Source: Dipodascopsis uninucleata var. uninucleata
Lineage: Eukaryota; Ascomycota; Lipomycetes; Lipomycetales; Lipomycetaceae
Direction of reading: 5' to 3'
NCBI GenBank assembly: GCA_030568195.1
Contig: JAJLTO010000002.1
Coordinates: 1,550,001 to 1,614,000, forward strand
DNA: 64,000 bases
Both the position numbers and the translations under genes were made by a program. A model generated the notes under the pieces. That model did no database searches and was not told the DNA's origin. It saw only the letters and a list, made by a program, of their open reading frames with translations. Positions 1-11,351 of the stretch are shown piece after piece (position 1 is the first letter of the stretch; each line of letters starts with the position of its first letter).

Positions 1-2031
1 AAATTTATACATCTTACTGCAGATCCCGACAAACTTGACGTCCCCGATGATGCAGTTGTCAGTATAGATGAGCGCTGCCGTAATGTTGAGAGGGGAGCTA
101 AACTTGTTTCCGTTATTCCATGTAAAGTAGCAGTAGTTCTACAGATGCCTCGTGGAAACTTGGAAACAATTTATCCACGCTTGCTCGTTTTGGAAGGTAT
201 TCGTCGTGCAATTGACAATAAGGACTATTTACAGGCATTCAAGTCATGCAGAGCTCACAGAGTTAATCTTGATATATTGTACGACTACGCTCCTGATCTT
301 TTTATGAAAAACATAAAACTCTTTGTGGAGTCTCTTGAGAAAGTTGAATATCTTGATCTCTTTCTTTCAGGTCTAACAAATGATGATGTTACACGAACAA
401 TATATCGGGAAACTATTAAAGCAACTAAGTTATCCTCTACTATTATAGATAGTACTGATCAATCAACTATCGCACCAGACAAAGTCAACAATATATGCGA
501 TGCAGTTTTGGATGTTTTGATGAAATATCATGCTCGCTCTCATGTTCAATCGATTATTACTGCATGTTTATGCAAATCGCCACCTGATATCACCGCGGCT
601 CTTAATTTAGTTTCAAGTTTCGGTTCTCAAGACCAAGACAAGGTGAATCCTGCTATAGAGCACATCTGTTTTCTTCAAGATGTCAACAAGCTATATGATC
701 ATGCTCTGGGAATGTATGATTTGCGGCTTGCTTTGCTGATTGCTCGAAATTCACAAAAAGATCCTCGTGAGTATCTTACGTTCTTAGAAAGTATGCAAAA
801 AAAATCTCCTATTCGTAGACGATATCTTCTTGATACTCATCTTGGTCGATTCTCAAAGGCTCTTACTCATCTTTGCGAGCTTAAATATGACGAGGAGGGC
901 AATGATATATTTCCAGAGGTTGAGGCTTTTGTTATCAAACATAATCTTTACAAAGATGCTCTAAATATCTATAAGTACGAGCCTGTGAAGCAGTATGCTA
1001 TATTCAGATTGTACGCGGACCATCTTAAGTCTTTAAATGAATATAAGGAGGCTGGCCTTGCATATGAAATGCTCGGTGAGTATTCGAATGCTCTAGAATG
1101 TTATATTCTGGGATCTTGCTGGCAAGAAGCCCTTGCTACATGCAAGCTCGTGCATTTGGATAATAAGGATGAAATGGAAGTAGCAGTCAAACTGGGAGAT
1201 GCGTTGTCGGAAGCTCGAAGGTATTATGATGCTGCCGTAGTATATCTTCAATATTGCAAAGATACAAAAGAAGCTATTCGAACTCTTTGTAAAGGCTTTT
1301 TATTTAATGAGGCTATCCGAATTGCTCTCTTAGAAGATATTTCGCAGGCATCTGCTGGCGAAGCAGTTATCTCAAGCGCCAAAATCTATTTAGAGGAATT
1401 TATCGATCCTGCATTAATAGAAGGATTCAATCAAATTTCAGAACTACTCTCTGATTGTCGTGGCCAGTTTACATCTCAAATGATTCGCCTTCGAGAACTA
1501 CGCAAGCGTAAGACTGAAGATCCGATGTCTTACTTCGAGGGCCAAGAAGACCCGAATATACCTGATAATGTTTCACTTGCACCAAGTGAGATGTCCACTG
1601 CTGCTTCTTTCTTCACTCGATACACTGGTAAGACGGGAGGCACAGCTCACACTGGAGTTTCTCGTAAAACTTCTAAAAATCGCAGACGAGAAGAACGAAA
1701 GAGAGCTAGAGGCAAGAAAGGAAGTATTTACGAGGAAGAATATCTTGTAAACTCTATTCGACGAATGATTGAGAGATTGCATGATACCAAACAGGATGCA
1801 CGCCAACTTGTAGAGGGGCTCTTAAGAAGGACCATGCGCGAGCGAGCAATTGAAATTCAAAGAGGTTATATTAATATTTTAGACAGTCTTTCTAGGGAAG
1901 TGAATGAGGTGTTTACTGTCTCCGAGAAGGATCGTGAGCGTATGGATGACGATGGAAATATATACCTTCTACCAGAACAATCAATTCCAGTGGTATCTGA
2001 ATTCGAAAAGCTTAGTATCTTGGATTTTTGA
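1..2031 (+). CDS. ELP1: Elongator complex subunit 1, C-terminal half (5' truncated)
   Basis: Scaffold subunit of Elongator, which makes the carboxymethyl-type modification on wobble uridine of cytoplasmic tRNAs. The frame is open from base 1, so the gene enters from the left and only the last 676 residues are present; full family members have about 1300. The segment RGAKLVSVIPCKVAVVLQMP followed by RGNLETIYPR is the family signature at the end of the propeller region. The rest is the helical-repeat C-terminal part. Near residues 560-570 is a basic stretch (KNRRREERKRARGKKG) followed by EEEYLV, which matches the tRNA-binding basic patch described for yeast Elp1. No intron is seen in this part. 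The ATG at 145 is internal, not a start. Convergent with the decarboxylase gene downstream. Confidence 0.96.
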   Translation, partial: KFIHLTADPDKLDVPDDAVVSIDERCRNVERGAKLVSVIPCKVAVVLQMPRGNLETIYPRLLVLEGIRRAIDNKDYLQAFKSCRAHRVNLDILYDYAPDLFMKNIKLFVESLEKVEYLDLFLSGLTNDDVTRTIYRETIKATKLSSTIIDSTDQSTIAPDKVNNICDAVLDVLMKYHARSHVQSIITACLCKSPPDITAALNLVSSFGSQDQDKVNPAIEHICFLQDVNKLYDHALGMYDLRLALLIARNSQKDPREYLTFLESMQKKSPIRRRYLLDTHLGRFSKALTHLCELKYDEEGNDIFPEVEAFVIKHNLYKDALNIYKYEPVKQYAIFRLYADHLKSLNEYKEAGLAYEMLGEYSNALECYILGSCWQEALATCKLVHLDNKDEMEVAVKLGDALSEARRYYDAAVVYLQYCKDTKEAIRTLCKGFLFNEAIRIALLEDISQASAGEAVISSAKIYLEEFIDPALIEGFNQISELLSDCRGQFTSQMIRLRELRKRKTEDPMSYFEGQEDPNIPDNVSLAPSEMSTAASFFTRYTGKTGGTAHTGVSRKTSKNRRREERKRARGKKGSIYEEEYLVNSIRRMIERLHDTKQDARQLVEGLLRRTMRERAIEIQRGYINILDSLSREVNEVFTVSEKDRERMDDDGNIYLLPEQSIPVVSEFEKLSILDF

Positions 2032-2703
2032 TATTACAGACTAAACTGGGAATTTGCTTATATGTAGCTTGTTGTATTTCACATCAATATTTCAATACTA
2101 AAGTTTTCTTGGAATCATGGAGAAAGGTTTTTGTTATATATCATGTAAAGTAAATAAAACTATATCTATTGGGGGTTTATCTATTGACTTCTGTAAGTAG
2201 CTAATATTGTTGGACGAACAATTAGTTTATATTACTATTTGTATTAGTAGAACTGTCCTTTTACTAGAGGATAACAAAATTTAGTATAATCAATTGAAAT
2301 AGAAATATCTTTAACTGGTAATGTAAATTCACTCAATTATATAGAGCTATTACAGAAAAACAATAGCAAAGGCTCCTGGATATATAATGACAAATAAGGA
2401 CCATTAGCTAAATTTACAATTGAACTATATAGCGAAACACGACAAACTGATTTAATAGTTCAGAAACACCAAGAAATCAAAAGAATGTGTGCGAGAGACG
2501 ATGAAATGATAATAGAAATACAACGCAAAATCCTTATAACACCTGCAGATATTAATTATATAATAATGATATGTATATAATGTCAAGCGAATCTTATGTT
2601 TTTTGATTAAAGAAGAATCATAATGAAATTAGTTTAATTATTATATAAGCATTTTTGCTATCTCTCATGATGATTGATTTGAAGCGATTAATGAATTCTT
2701 TCT
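2032..2703. other. Intergenic, convergent 3' ends
   Basis: AT-rich spacer between the ELP1 and MVD1 stop codons. It holds AATAAA-like polyadenylation signals (for example near 2153) and nothing else I can support. Confidence 0.7.
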
Positions 2704-4019
2704 TTATTTTGGTAAACCCTCCTCACTAATTAGAGATTGCTCACTGGATAGCGGACCATCTCCAACGCCAGTGAAAATCAATCGGCTGATGCCTCCATCC
2801 AGAGCCTCGAGAGAAGCTTGAGGAATACCGTCTGGTACAGAAGCAGTAACAGAAGCAGTAGATGGTTTACTGTTCCAGCCATCAACATTGGGAAGAGCAG
2901 CCTTTAATAAACCAAGTACAATTGGCTCGTCCTTTTCAAGGTAATACAAGACAGCATTTGGACCGGCGTCAAACGTGTAAGCTGCAACAACACGACCATA
3001 AAGGGCATTTACTCTCTCAAACAATGCGATGACAGCTCTTGAAGTATCATTCAAGTAAAAAATTGGCGGAGAACTATCAAGGCACACTGCGTGAAACTGA
3101 TTTGAGTCAATCATAGTCAATCGTCCAAACGTATCGAAATCTTTTTCAAGGATTGCCTTTGACATTTCCTTAAACCTCTGAGGAACAACAATTTCGACAC
3201 GATGCTTAAACAGAGTTGAAGTATTAACAGTAATTTGCATGCCAGATGTCGAAGATGTTTCCTTCTTTGAAGCAGAAATAACCAGAATTGCGGTTTTCAT
3301 ATCAGGCCACGCTTCCTTTGGTGCAATCTGTACAGCTCTTGAATCAGAACCATCCTCCTTTTCTCCCATTTCCCAGGCAACATATCCTCCGAACAAAGAT
3401 CTGCAGGCAGATCCAGATCCCTGTCTAGCAATCTTCGAAAGCTCCTCAGCAGACTGTGGTAGTTCGTATAAATTAGCAATTGCACGAACTAAAGCTGCAA
3501 ATCCTGCTGCTGAGGAAGCCAAGCCTGCAGCTGTTGGGAAATTATTTTCTGAAACGATATGTAACTTGTATGCACTTAAAGGAGGCAAGCTCGAGTCTGC
3601 ATACTCTAAAGCCTTGCGAAGCTCTCTAAGTTCCCTGAAACACGCCACAATTCTTGCTCCAGCAACAGATTCTTCTTTTCCATTGAGCCATAACTTGTCC
3701 TCAGTATAACATTCACTGGCAGAAGCAGTTGTTAATGTACGAAGGTCCTGCTGCGAAAGTGTCACAGAAATGGACGAGTTAGTGGGTAGATTCAGCTTGG
3801 TGTCGCGTTTACCCCAATACTTCAGAGTCTATATTTACGAATTGTTAGTTAGCTTCCTTGATCATAGCCAACTTACTAAATTAAAAATTGCACACATATT
3901 GTATTCCAATACAAGACAATTTCTCAACCTAAGTGGTAGATATTGTAAAACTTCTTGTATATACTTACAGCGATATTCACAGGAGCAGTGGTCGACGCAC
4001 TATAAATTTTTGCAGTCAT
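2704..4019 (-). CDS. MVD1: Diphosphomevalonate decarboxylase
   Basis: Catalyses the ATP-dependent decarboxylation of mevalonate diphosphate to isopentenyl diphosphate in sterol biosynthesis (ERG19). Two exons: 3969-4019 and 2704-3828, with a 140-bp intron (donor GTAAGT at 3968, acceptor AG before 3828), giving 391 residues, close to the usual 396. Exon 1 encodes MTAKIYSASTTAPVNIA and exon 2 continues TLKYWGKRDTKLNLPTNSSIS, the family's substrate-binding N-terminus. The GHMP-kinase ATP loop (FPTAAGLASSAAG) lies around residues 114-126, and DAGPN, another family motif, is in the C-terminal domain. The longest open frame inside exon 2 starts at a GTG and misses these 38 residues, so the spliced start is preferred. 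Confidence 0.96.
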
Positions 4020-4593
4020 CTTACCAGAACTTCCTTAACGAAACAATCGAAACTATTCTTAACACTCTTCAATTAATTATCAGCTTACAAATAGAATTTG
4101 TTCCTTCCCTGAGGAAATTAAAAACTGAATAAAAAAATCGGATGAGAAAGAGTGATATTTTGGCTTGTTCAAGTTTTGTGCAGTAAAACTGGATTTATCC
4201 GGGTAACGTGTTCTAAAGGCGGCAGGCACTACGCGAGAGAGAAATGCGAGTAAAACGTGAATTTATATCTACTTAATATGTGTAAGAGTACAGGATTTGA
4301 TATTAAGATAGTAATAAAAGGTTATTCAAAGTCATATTCAGCGAGATTTAAACAACTCGTGTCTGATCCGATAAGTAGCATTGAACTACTGCGTGTCTAG
4401 CAAACAATACTACAAGTCGACATAGCCTAGTTTTCCTGCTGTCATCGTAAATTTCAACTTTGCGCTTTGAAGCTTAGTAGAATGACATTTTCACTTAACA
4501 AGATGCAGTCGGGTAGTAGCCGTGGAGAATGGAATAGAGCTTTACGGACATTAGTCTATCGGTTTATGTCGTGGCTTTAATACTGGTAGCGAT
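4020..4593. other. Intergenic region upstream of MVD1
   Basis: Presumed MVD1 promoter on the minus strand. No RNA gene or conserved element recognised. Confidence 0.5.
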
Positions 4594-6077
4594 ATGTCTG
4601 ATCATTTAAGTAGAACATGCTGCAAGGAAATGAATGGTTCACATGCCATCATCGAGCCATCTGACTTAGCGGAAGTTGCGAGGAGTACGGTAAAATTCAA
4701 GTTAGTGGGACGAGCAGGTACAGGATGGACTAATGCAGTGATAAATGGCTCAATAGACTTCTTTCGCAAGGTGTTTATTGGTGCCGCGGGTGCCTACGTT
4801 TTATTGTGTAAGAATGCGTGGTTGTCATATTTCGGCCAAGCCGAGGGAACCGTCGGGGCAGGATTGACGAACTGTGCTATAGCTGGAGTATCTCTTTTAT
4901 TGCTGTATTGGGGAACGGAGGTCTTGAAGCCATTTGGGAGTAAGAACGAATGGGTGTATGATAGTGGATCTTCGCTGTACGACGGTGTGCGGATGGCAAC
5001 ACACTTGATTGCAAGAGGACTGTATACACTTGATTGCAAGAAGACTGTATGCAGATGTGGCAATTAATGGTACTCACCCAGTTATACACGAAGCATTGTC
5101 AAGACACGGAATTAATATTGCTATTAACATAACTTCTAGTTTTAATGCATACACAGATGTGAGAGGCTATTATGAAACTATCGTATTTATTGTAAATTCG
5201 AGACACCGATACATAGTCATACACTGTTGACTCCAGAAGAATCTGTTGATGATGCTATAGAGACTTTGAGCAGGTTTGACGGTAGCACGTACACCGTAAG
5301 TAGCTTAGTACAGCGGGTTAATGAAACAGCTGTCACAGAGGCGAAAAGGGATACAACTTATCAGTGGCAGTCATTTACGGGACGGGGAGGTGATACTGGC
5401 CATATCACTGACTTAGACAACAGGAATGAGTATAATAAGTTCGTTAATTAGTATGTCAACGATGAAATAGTAGGTGAAGTAGGAAAAATACAACCATGTA
5501 GAAACGTCATAGAGTGTTATTATGTTTACAATAAATACTATGCGGCAATAGGGTCTTCAACAGTCAGGGAATCAATGATGCTGAAGTCGGTGAGGTATAT
5601 TACATGGCGTACGGTGGTTTAGACGCCCTATGCGAAAAAGAGGAGAGACTGAGAAGTCTTTTGAGGATGTGGCACAGATGAAATAGGGTGTATGACAGTT
5701 AGGTGAGGGGACGTGATATGAAAGTAGCAATTCAACAGGTTAAGAGCCCTGATGGCTTTCATGGATGTAGACAAGATTATCAGTGGTGGAGAGATGATGC
5801 CATGACTTTGGCCTCACGAGCAGGAATAATTGAAGGCTTCCGTCATCGGCAACAGGACCAAAGTATTCTATAGGACAGAGATTGGTTGGAAATAAACAGA
5901 GAGGTGGGTTATACCTTGAAGAAATATCTCGGAGATGAGATGTATTCGTGTGTCAGTAGATGCAAGTATGCATATGATATTATAGAGACGACGCTAGACG
6001 GTCTACTTCGAGAAAAAATGTCGATAAGTAGTCTAGTATATTTTTTGAGAGTATATATCGCAAAAGTGAGGTTATGA
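4594..6077 (+). pseudogene. Unrecognised, decayed-looking protein-coding locus
   Basis: I do not recognise this family. The first open stretch (4594-5067) encodes 157 residues with a hydrophobic membrane-like segment around residues 91-108 (NCAIAGVSLLLLYWG). Further plus-strand stretches with plausible protein composition follow to about 6077, including one with several cysteines and aromatic residues near 5886-6074. They do not form one continuous frame, and splice signals do not obviously account for it, so the locus looks broken in several places. It could be the remnant of a secreted or membrane protein. Alternatively 4594-5067 could be a short lineage-specific gene and the rest chance. 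It lies between MVD1 and the 3' end of RAD52. Confidence 0.4.
5001..5050. repeat. 25-bp tandem duplication
   Basis: Two adjacent 25-bp copies, 5001-5025 and 5026-5050, starting ACACTTGATTGCAAGA and differing at one base. The near-identity suggests a recent slippage or duplication event inside the unrecognised locus. Confidence 0.9.
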
Positions 6078-6364
6078 GTGTGAGCAGTGTACACTTCAGA
6101 GTCTTTGTTTCTTTTGGTCTCCAGCGACTTGGCTCTCACCTGTTACATTTAAAATCTGATTTGTGCATTCCGAAAGTTGGTATTGTTGACTACTCCTACT
6201 ATTTGTACTAGACCAGAAAAAGTGAGTTTAGATATTTGATTTAAGAGCCAAATCACTTAGTAATTTTAGAAGAGATATAACGTTGCTGATGTTGAATGAT
6301 ACAACCTTCAGCTAAAAAATCACCTCATATTCCGTAATGGCAAATAACTCCTCTGTATTAGCAC

Positions 6365-8401
6365 TTACTCGTCAGGATGTGGTCTCTTGCCTATACCATT
6401 CTGCTGGACATTGTGGCCAACTGGTGAATTGTTACGTGACAAAGGTGACTTTTGACTAGATGGTGGCAGACCAATAAGGCGGTTGGGGTTTAACCGAGGA
6501 TTCTCATAATTCATGCGATTGTTAACTGATTGCCGAGTGATAGGTCGTGACGTCGAGTGATCTACGGTTTTTCGCATAGACGGGCTAGAAAAATGGACGT
6601 TAAAAGTGGCTTTCTCATCCAGAGCTCCATTACTTTGGACTGCTTCGGCTACCCTCGCACTAAAGAATTGAACAGGTCTGCTTGTAGACTGATCTTCTTG
6701 TATCTGCCCTATTAGCCTTTCAGAAGTACCAGCGGTCGATGTAGGAATAGCATTCTCATAATTGGTTATGTTATTTGATGCTCTCAGATTACCGGGATGA
6801 TGATTCCTCATATTCTCTCTGTTCGGCGGAGTAAATGCTATACCTCCGTCAATTCTTAAGTTACTAGCTATTAGCAATCGTAAATACTTTAATATCATAT
6901 ATACTTACTCTTCCATATCAAGATCATCAAAATCACCACTGGCCGCGAATTCTTCAAAAGGATCTGTTTGAAGTAATAGATTATGCGTTAATTTCATGAA
7001 GAAGCAGTAATATATCTATACCATATCATTTAGTGTCACTAACCGCAAAAATCATCTATCAAATCACTTCCAAAGTATGACTCGTCGGATGTTTCCATGG
7101 CTCCTGCAGATTTTATTACCTCTGCTACTTGATGGTTGCTTGACGAAGGTAATCTCAATTGGTTTGGCGTTGATCTGTTCGCAGGTGCTGGGCGGGGTCC
7201 TGGTGGTTGATTGCTACTTCTCTCAACCTGTCCTTGTAGTTGCCGGGACTCCATTGATTCTACACTTGATATCATATTTGCTTGATCCTTACCTCTTTGA
7301 TCTGCAGCAGACATTGATCTTTGCCTTATATTTGCGCTCTCCTGCATATTACGCGTAGTAGCTCCACTATCCGATTGGCTTGTTAACGTACGTCCACGCT
7401 CTTGTTCACGGTCCTTAGTAAGTTCCTTCTCTCTTTCACGTTCAATTGATGCCGCTATCTCAGGTGCCCTGTGAAGATCGGACGTGTTTAATCGTTTCTT
7501 CTGAGAAAATTAGTATTCTACTAGCTTAATAATACAATAATATATAATTAGAATTTTATACCGTTGGTGCTGAAACTTTCGAAATATCTCTAAGATAGGT
7601 TCTATCATAAAGACATAAGCCCATACAGTTTCCAAAATTTCGCAATGCTCGTTTTAATCCATCCGTTGTTGCCTCCTTTTTACACTAGATAAATTATGTT
7701 ACAATAAGTTTTTAGCAAATGTTTACTAGGTAAGTACAAGTAACCCAACGGCAGAGATCTAGTCTGTCATCATGAACATTCGTCAAATGTTTCTCACCTT
7801 GTCAAATGCCATATACTTCGCTTTAGCGTTCTCTATATGGCCATATCCAAAGTCCTGTATTCTTATGAGTCTCTCTATAAATATAATAAAGTGACGTTAT
7901 AAATTTCCGTGAACATACCTCATGGAAGGTACCATCCTTGAGAGTCACCCGTATGGTTACCGACAGTCCTAGATTAACACGGCCATTCTCCCGATGTTCT
8001 TCTAGCTGATACACGAAATAATATAAGTTCATACTCACTCTGACTTCCTTCACTAAACGAACTGCATCTGCCCAAGTGCCAATCCATATTTCAGAATAAA
8101 TGATTACTAAACAACTCACATAGTCAACCTGAACGTTCTTGATTTCCGAAGACCATCCATTAAAACCGAACACTTCATTGGCAAGATTGATCGCTTTCCA
8201 GCCCTCGATATAGAAAACATCCCGGCCACCTGCCGCTGGCCTTGAAGATATAAACTCTGGACCAAGGTTTCTATCTAGTTTGGATTGAAGTTCGTCTATT
8301 TTTTGCGCTGTCCATGGATTCTCAATCATTTGCTGACGTTGCGCGAACGGATTTTGCGCCAACGGATTGGAGGTCTTATGCTGATCTCCAATTTGGGGCA
8401 T
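6365..8401 (-). CDS. RAD52: RAD52 recombination mediator (Rad22-like)
   Basis: Annealing protein that loads Rad51 and anneals single strands in homologous recombination. Seven exons on the minus strand: 8120-8401, 7919-8005, 7798-7854, 7562-7684, 7044-7500, 6909-6963 and 6365-6854, giving 516 residues in frame. Family signatures are split across exons: [14 protein letters not shown], then [30 protein letters not shown], and [16 protein letters not shown] with LCLYDRTYL. Together they form the conserved N-terminal DNA-binding/oligomerisation domain (about residues 25-190). The rest is low-complexity and polar, as expected for the Rad51/RPA-interaction tail; an acidic DFDDLDMEE patch is encoded by exon 6. 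The stop TAA at 6365-6367 sits inside a donor-like GAGTAAGT, so a further 3' exon cannot be excluded. Shares a short bidirectional promoter with NDC1. Confidence 0.95.
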
Positions 8402-8752
8402 CTCGTAATATTCTAATAGTGCACTCCTTGGCTCTCAGTCGTATTCTTTAGTGCTTGTTGTGTTATAGTCGTTGAATATGTCAATTACTGCCTTTGCATG
8501 GCCGCTTTGTTATTCTCTAATTAGCTTCGTAAAAACTATCGCGATTGTTGTTGTTGATGGGAGACGCGTCGCTAGATTACCCTTAACCATAATCAATGTT
8601 GGCAAGAGTTCATTATATGGGACAGAAAGATGCAAAGTACGGGCTACTAATTGCGCAAAGCAAGCAGTACGTGATAACTTATTGAATACTATCTTGATAG
8701 TTTGAATACGCATAGAATCAGACAGTGGAGGGGATTTAAATTATTGTATGCC
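8402..8752. promoter_or_regulatory. Shared RAD52/NDC1 promoter
   Basis: 351 bp between the divergent start codons of RAD52 and NDC1. It contains one perfect MluI cell-cycle box (ACGCGT, 8564-8569) within the longer palindrome GACGCGTC. MCB elements are bound by MBF in yeasts and drive G1/S expression; applying that here is inference. Confidence 0.55.
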
Positions 8753-11064
8753 ATGGTGTCCATAGCTCGGTCGTTTCCTCACACGACATCGGGCCGGCCA
8801 GAGCCACCACATTACCATGTCCTTTTATCAGCAGTTTTACAGCTAAGATTCGGTCACCTATGTAAAATGACGTTTCTCATTCTTTGGGGTCTTGGTGCAC
8901 TGGTGTCTCTGAGACAAAGTAGTAAGTATTATGTCCATTGGACTAATGGCCTATCGGAATTGATAGATGCCGACAGTAGCTGGATCTTACTAACGAAAAT
9001 CTTTTCTTCTAGTATTTTTTGCTCTATTTCCGTTTCTCGGCATATTACTATTCGTTTCCATTTTTCCAATATACGTTTTAAGAAAGGCTAGATTGCATGG
9101 TATGTATAAAGTGATAATTAATTTTATAAGCTGGTACAGAAATGTTTGCAGTGATATTGTCAGAGATGACCGAATTAGCTAAATCAATAACGTATATAGT
9201 CGATGTTCGCCCTCAACCCAGCCTGGCAATTGAAATCTGGAGACGTTTAGTGTGTAAGGGGTTTATTAGAGTATCTCTTGTATATCTCTTTTCATCATTT
9301 ACACTTAGTCAGATCTATTGTTTGCACTTTGCAGGACTGGCGATTTTCCTGCCTAAGAGGTAAGCAGTGTTCAATCCAATATTGAAATTTGCAAGCTCGG
9401 CTAACGACTATTTCGTTATAACAAAGGGACTTCGAGTTATATCAACTTAATGAAAGAAGGTCTTATGTTATGGCACTATCATTCTACTTGGCTGTAGTCT
9501 ATGCTGCCATTCATTGTCTCTTTGATCGAGACTTAGTGCACTTAACTCAGAGACGAGTAAGTAGTCTAAAAGGACTGCCACTTCTAATCTTGAATATTCC
9601 CCAATTGATATTTTTATATGATATTACTTACTAAAGAAATTAATTTAGGTGGATCCCATGACTCGTGTCAAATCAAGCTTCTATATCGTGTTTATGAATA
9701 CTCTACGCCAAACAGTTCTATTTGACATAATATTTATCTTTGTTTACATTATCATCCGTCCTACTGTTTGGAAGTCCTCACTTTACATTACTAGGTTATT
9801 TGTAACGTAAGTAATCGTTTATGGTATTGAGAGTATCTTTTATTGACGATATGCAATGCATCACAGAATGCATCGATCGAATCTTTACACGTCATATCCT
9901 TTCATTCCGCTTCATACGTTCTTCTTTTCATATGCTCTTCTATTTTTCTGGAATTTTGGAAATGACATGTTTACCATATACATGACCCTTGGTGCTCTTC
10001 ATAGAGGAAAAGGAATTAGCGAAAAATCAAGTGACAAGAATGGTACTCTTGTAACCGGCTTACGATCATCTAAGAGACCATTCACAAGGGTCAGTTGATT
10101 CTGATTGAAGTTCCGTGTCTTAAAAACTAACACGAATATTAATTATTTGTAGTGCGTGGCTTTTCAAGAACTTTGTATTATTGCACATGGAGACGGTAAA
10201 AGGAGGGACAGCATTTACAGAGATATTGAAAATCCCTCCATATGGCAACAGATTACCCATGAGTGTCTTTTCCTTCTGACTGATCTTCAGAATAAGCTGA
10301 AGCCTAGGGGGGATAGCTATTCCACCATAAAGCCAACATCAACAAAGCAAAATGGCTTTAATACGGTATCAACTACTAATAGTCCTCCCCCTGAGAGCCC
10401 AAGTCCGCCACCTATTCGAGTACGTAGGGAGAATATATTTTTACCGTCGGCTAACTCTTCTAGTTCACCCGCTACGAAGCTTGAGCGCAGGCTACTTGAC
10501 GGTCTTCAGGATCCACAGGCTACGCAATCTACTGTAGCTATTGAGAAGTTCCAGAGTCTGCAGAACCAGTACAGAGGAGTTAAGTACAAACTCTGGATGT
10601 ATATCACCACATTTCTCAAGTCACCGTATGGGGCGCCATTTCGATGCACAGTTCAACGCAAAGTGTCAAAACTTGTAGCAAATCAAGAAATGATTTCAGA
10701 AGCCATTAGTGCACTTTCCGATTTTGTTGTATTTTCGATTCAAGAAGATACCTACGGAATAGTGCAAAGGGATATTCCCCAGATCTTAAGCAACTTTGAT
10801 AGAACCATCACTATAATCGAGGCATATATAAGGAGACCTGACTTGCATTGGTCTGATGTTGCGAACCAAAATAAGCTTGTTAATGGTATAAACAACTTCG
10901 AATCTGAATCATATATTGAACTAGATGAACTGGACATTATTTTGGATGATCTTAAGAGTGGATTTGACCATATTGTACGAACTTTTGAGAGATATTTACT
11001 AGGCATGGGACTTTCGTCAACTGTCTACAGGCGATGCGGAATCGTCGTAAGAAATTCTAATTAA
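8753..11064 (+). CDS. NDC1: Nucleoporin NDC1 (pore membrane / spindle pole body protein)
   Basis: Transmembrane nucleoporin that anchors nuclear pores and, in yeasts, spindle pole bodies in the nuclear envelope. Seven exons in frame: 8753-8921, 9013-9099, 9152-9359, 9427-9556, 9649-9806, 9867-10089 and 10153-11064, giving about 628 residues (yeast Ndc1 has 655). The first exons encode several hydrophobic helices (for example IFFALFPFLGILLFVSIF). Exon 4 holds NERRSYVMALSFYLAVVY and exon 6 TIYMTLGALHRGKGISEKSS. Exon 7 begins CVAFQELCIIAHGDGKRR and carries IYRDIENPSIWQQITHEC. EDTYGIVQRDIPQIL in the soluble tail is a family signature. The third exon could instead start at 9131 or 9140, since both stay in frame. 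The ATG at 8753 is preferred over an upstream non-ATG opening. Confidence 0.9.
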
Positions 11065-11351
11065 AATATTCAGCTCTTTTCTTAACGATAATATAAAAAA
11101 ATATAAGGTTGGATAAGTCTACGTTATTCTCATGCTGAATACTGAAGTATATTGTACAATAAATTGTTACTTTTATGTATAATTCTAAGAAGGAGATGGT
11201 AAAAAAAATTTTATACAAGAAACACCAACGCGCCAGTGATCTTAAGTTCCTAATGTATTTGGTAGTTGTGTGAACTCCGTAATCATCTAATTCATCCTGT
11301 TCAATTTAGAGCAGACTTTACCTTCTGTACAATGGAAAATATTGCAGAATA

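Noticed and set aside
8472-8705. 77-residue open frame before NDC1
   Set aside because: It lies in the shared promoter, is open on both strands, and does not join in frame to NDC1.
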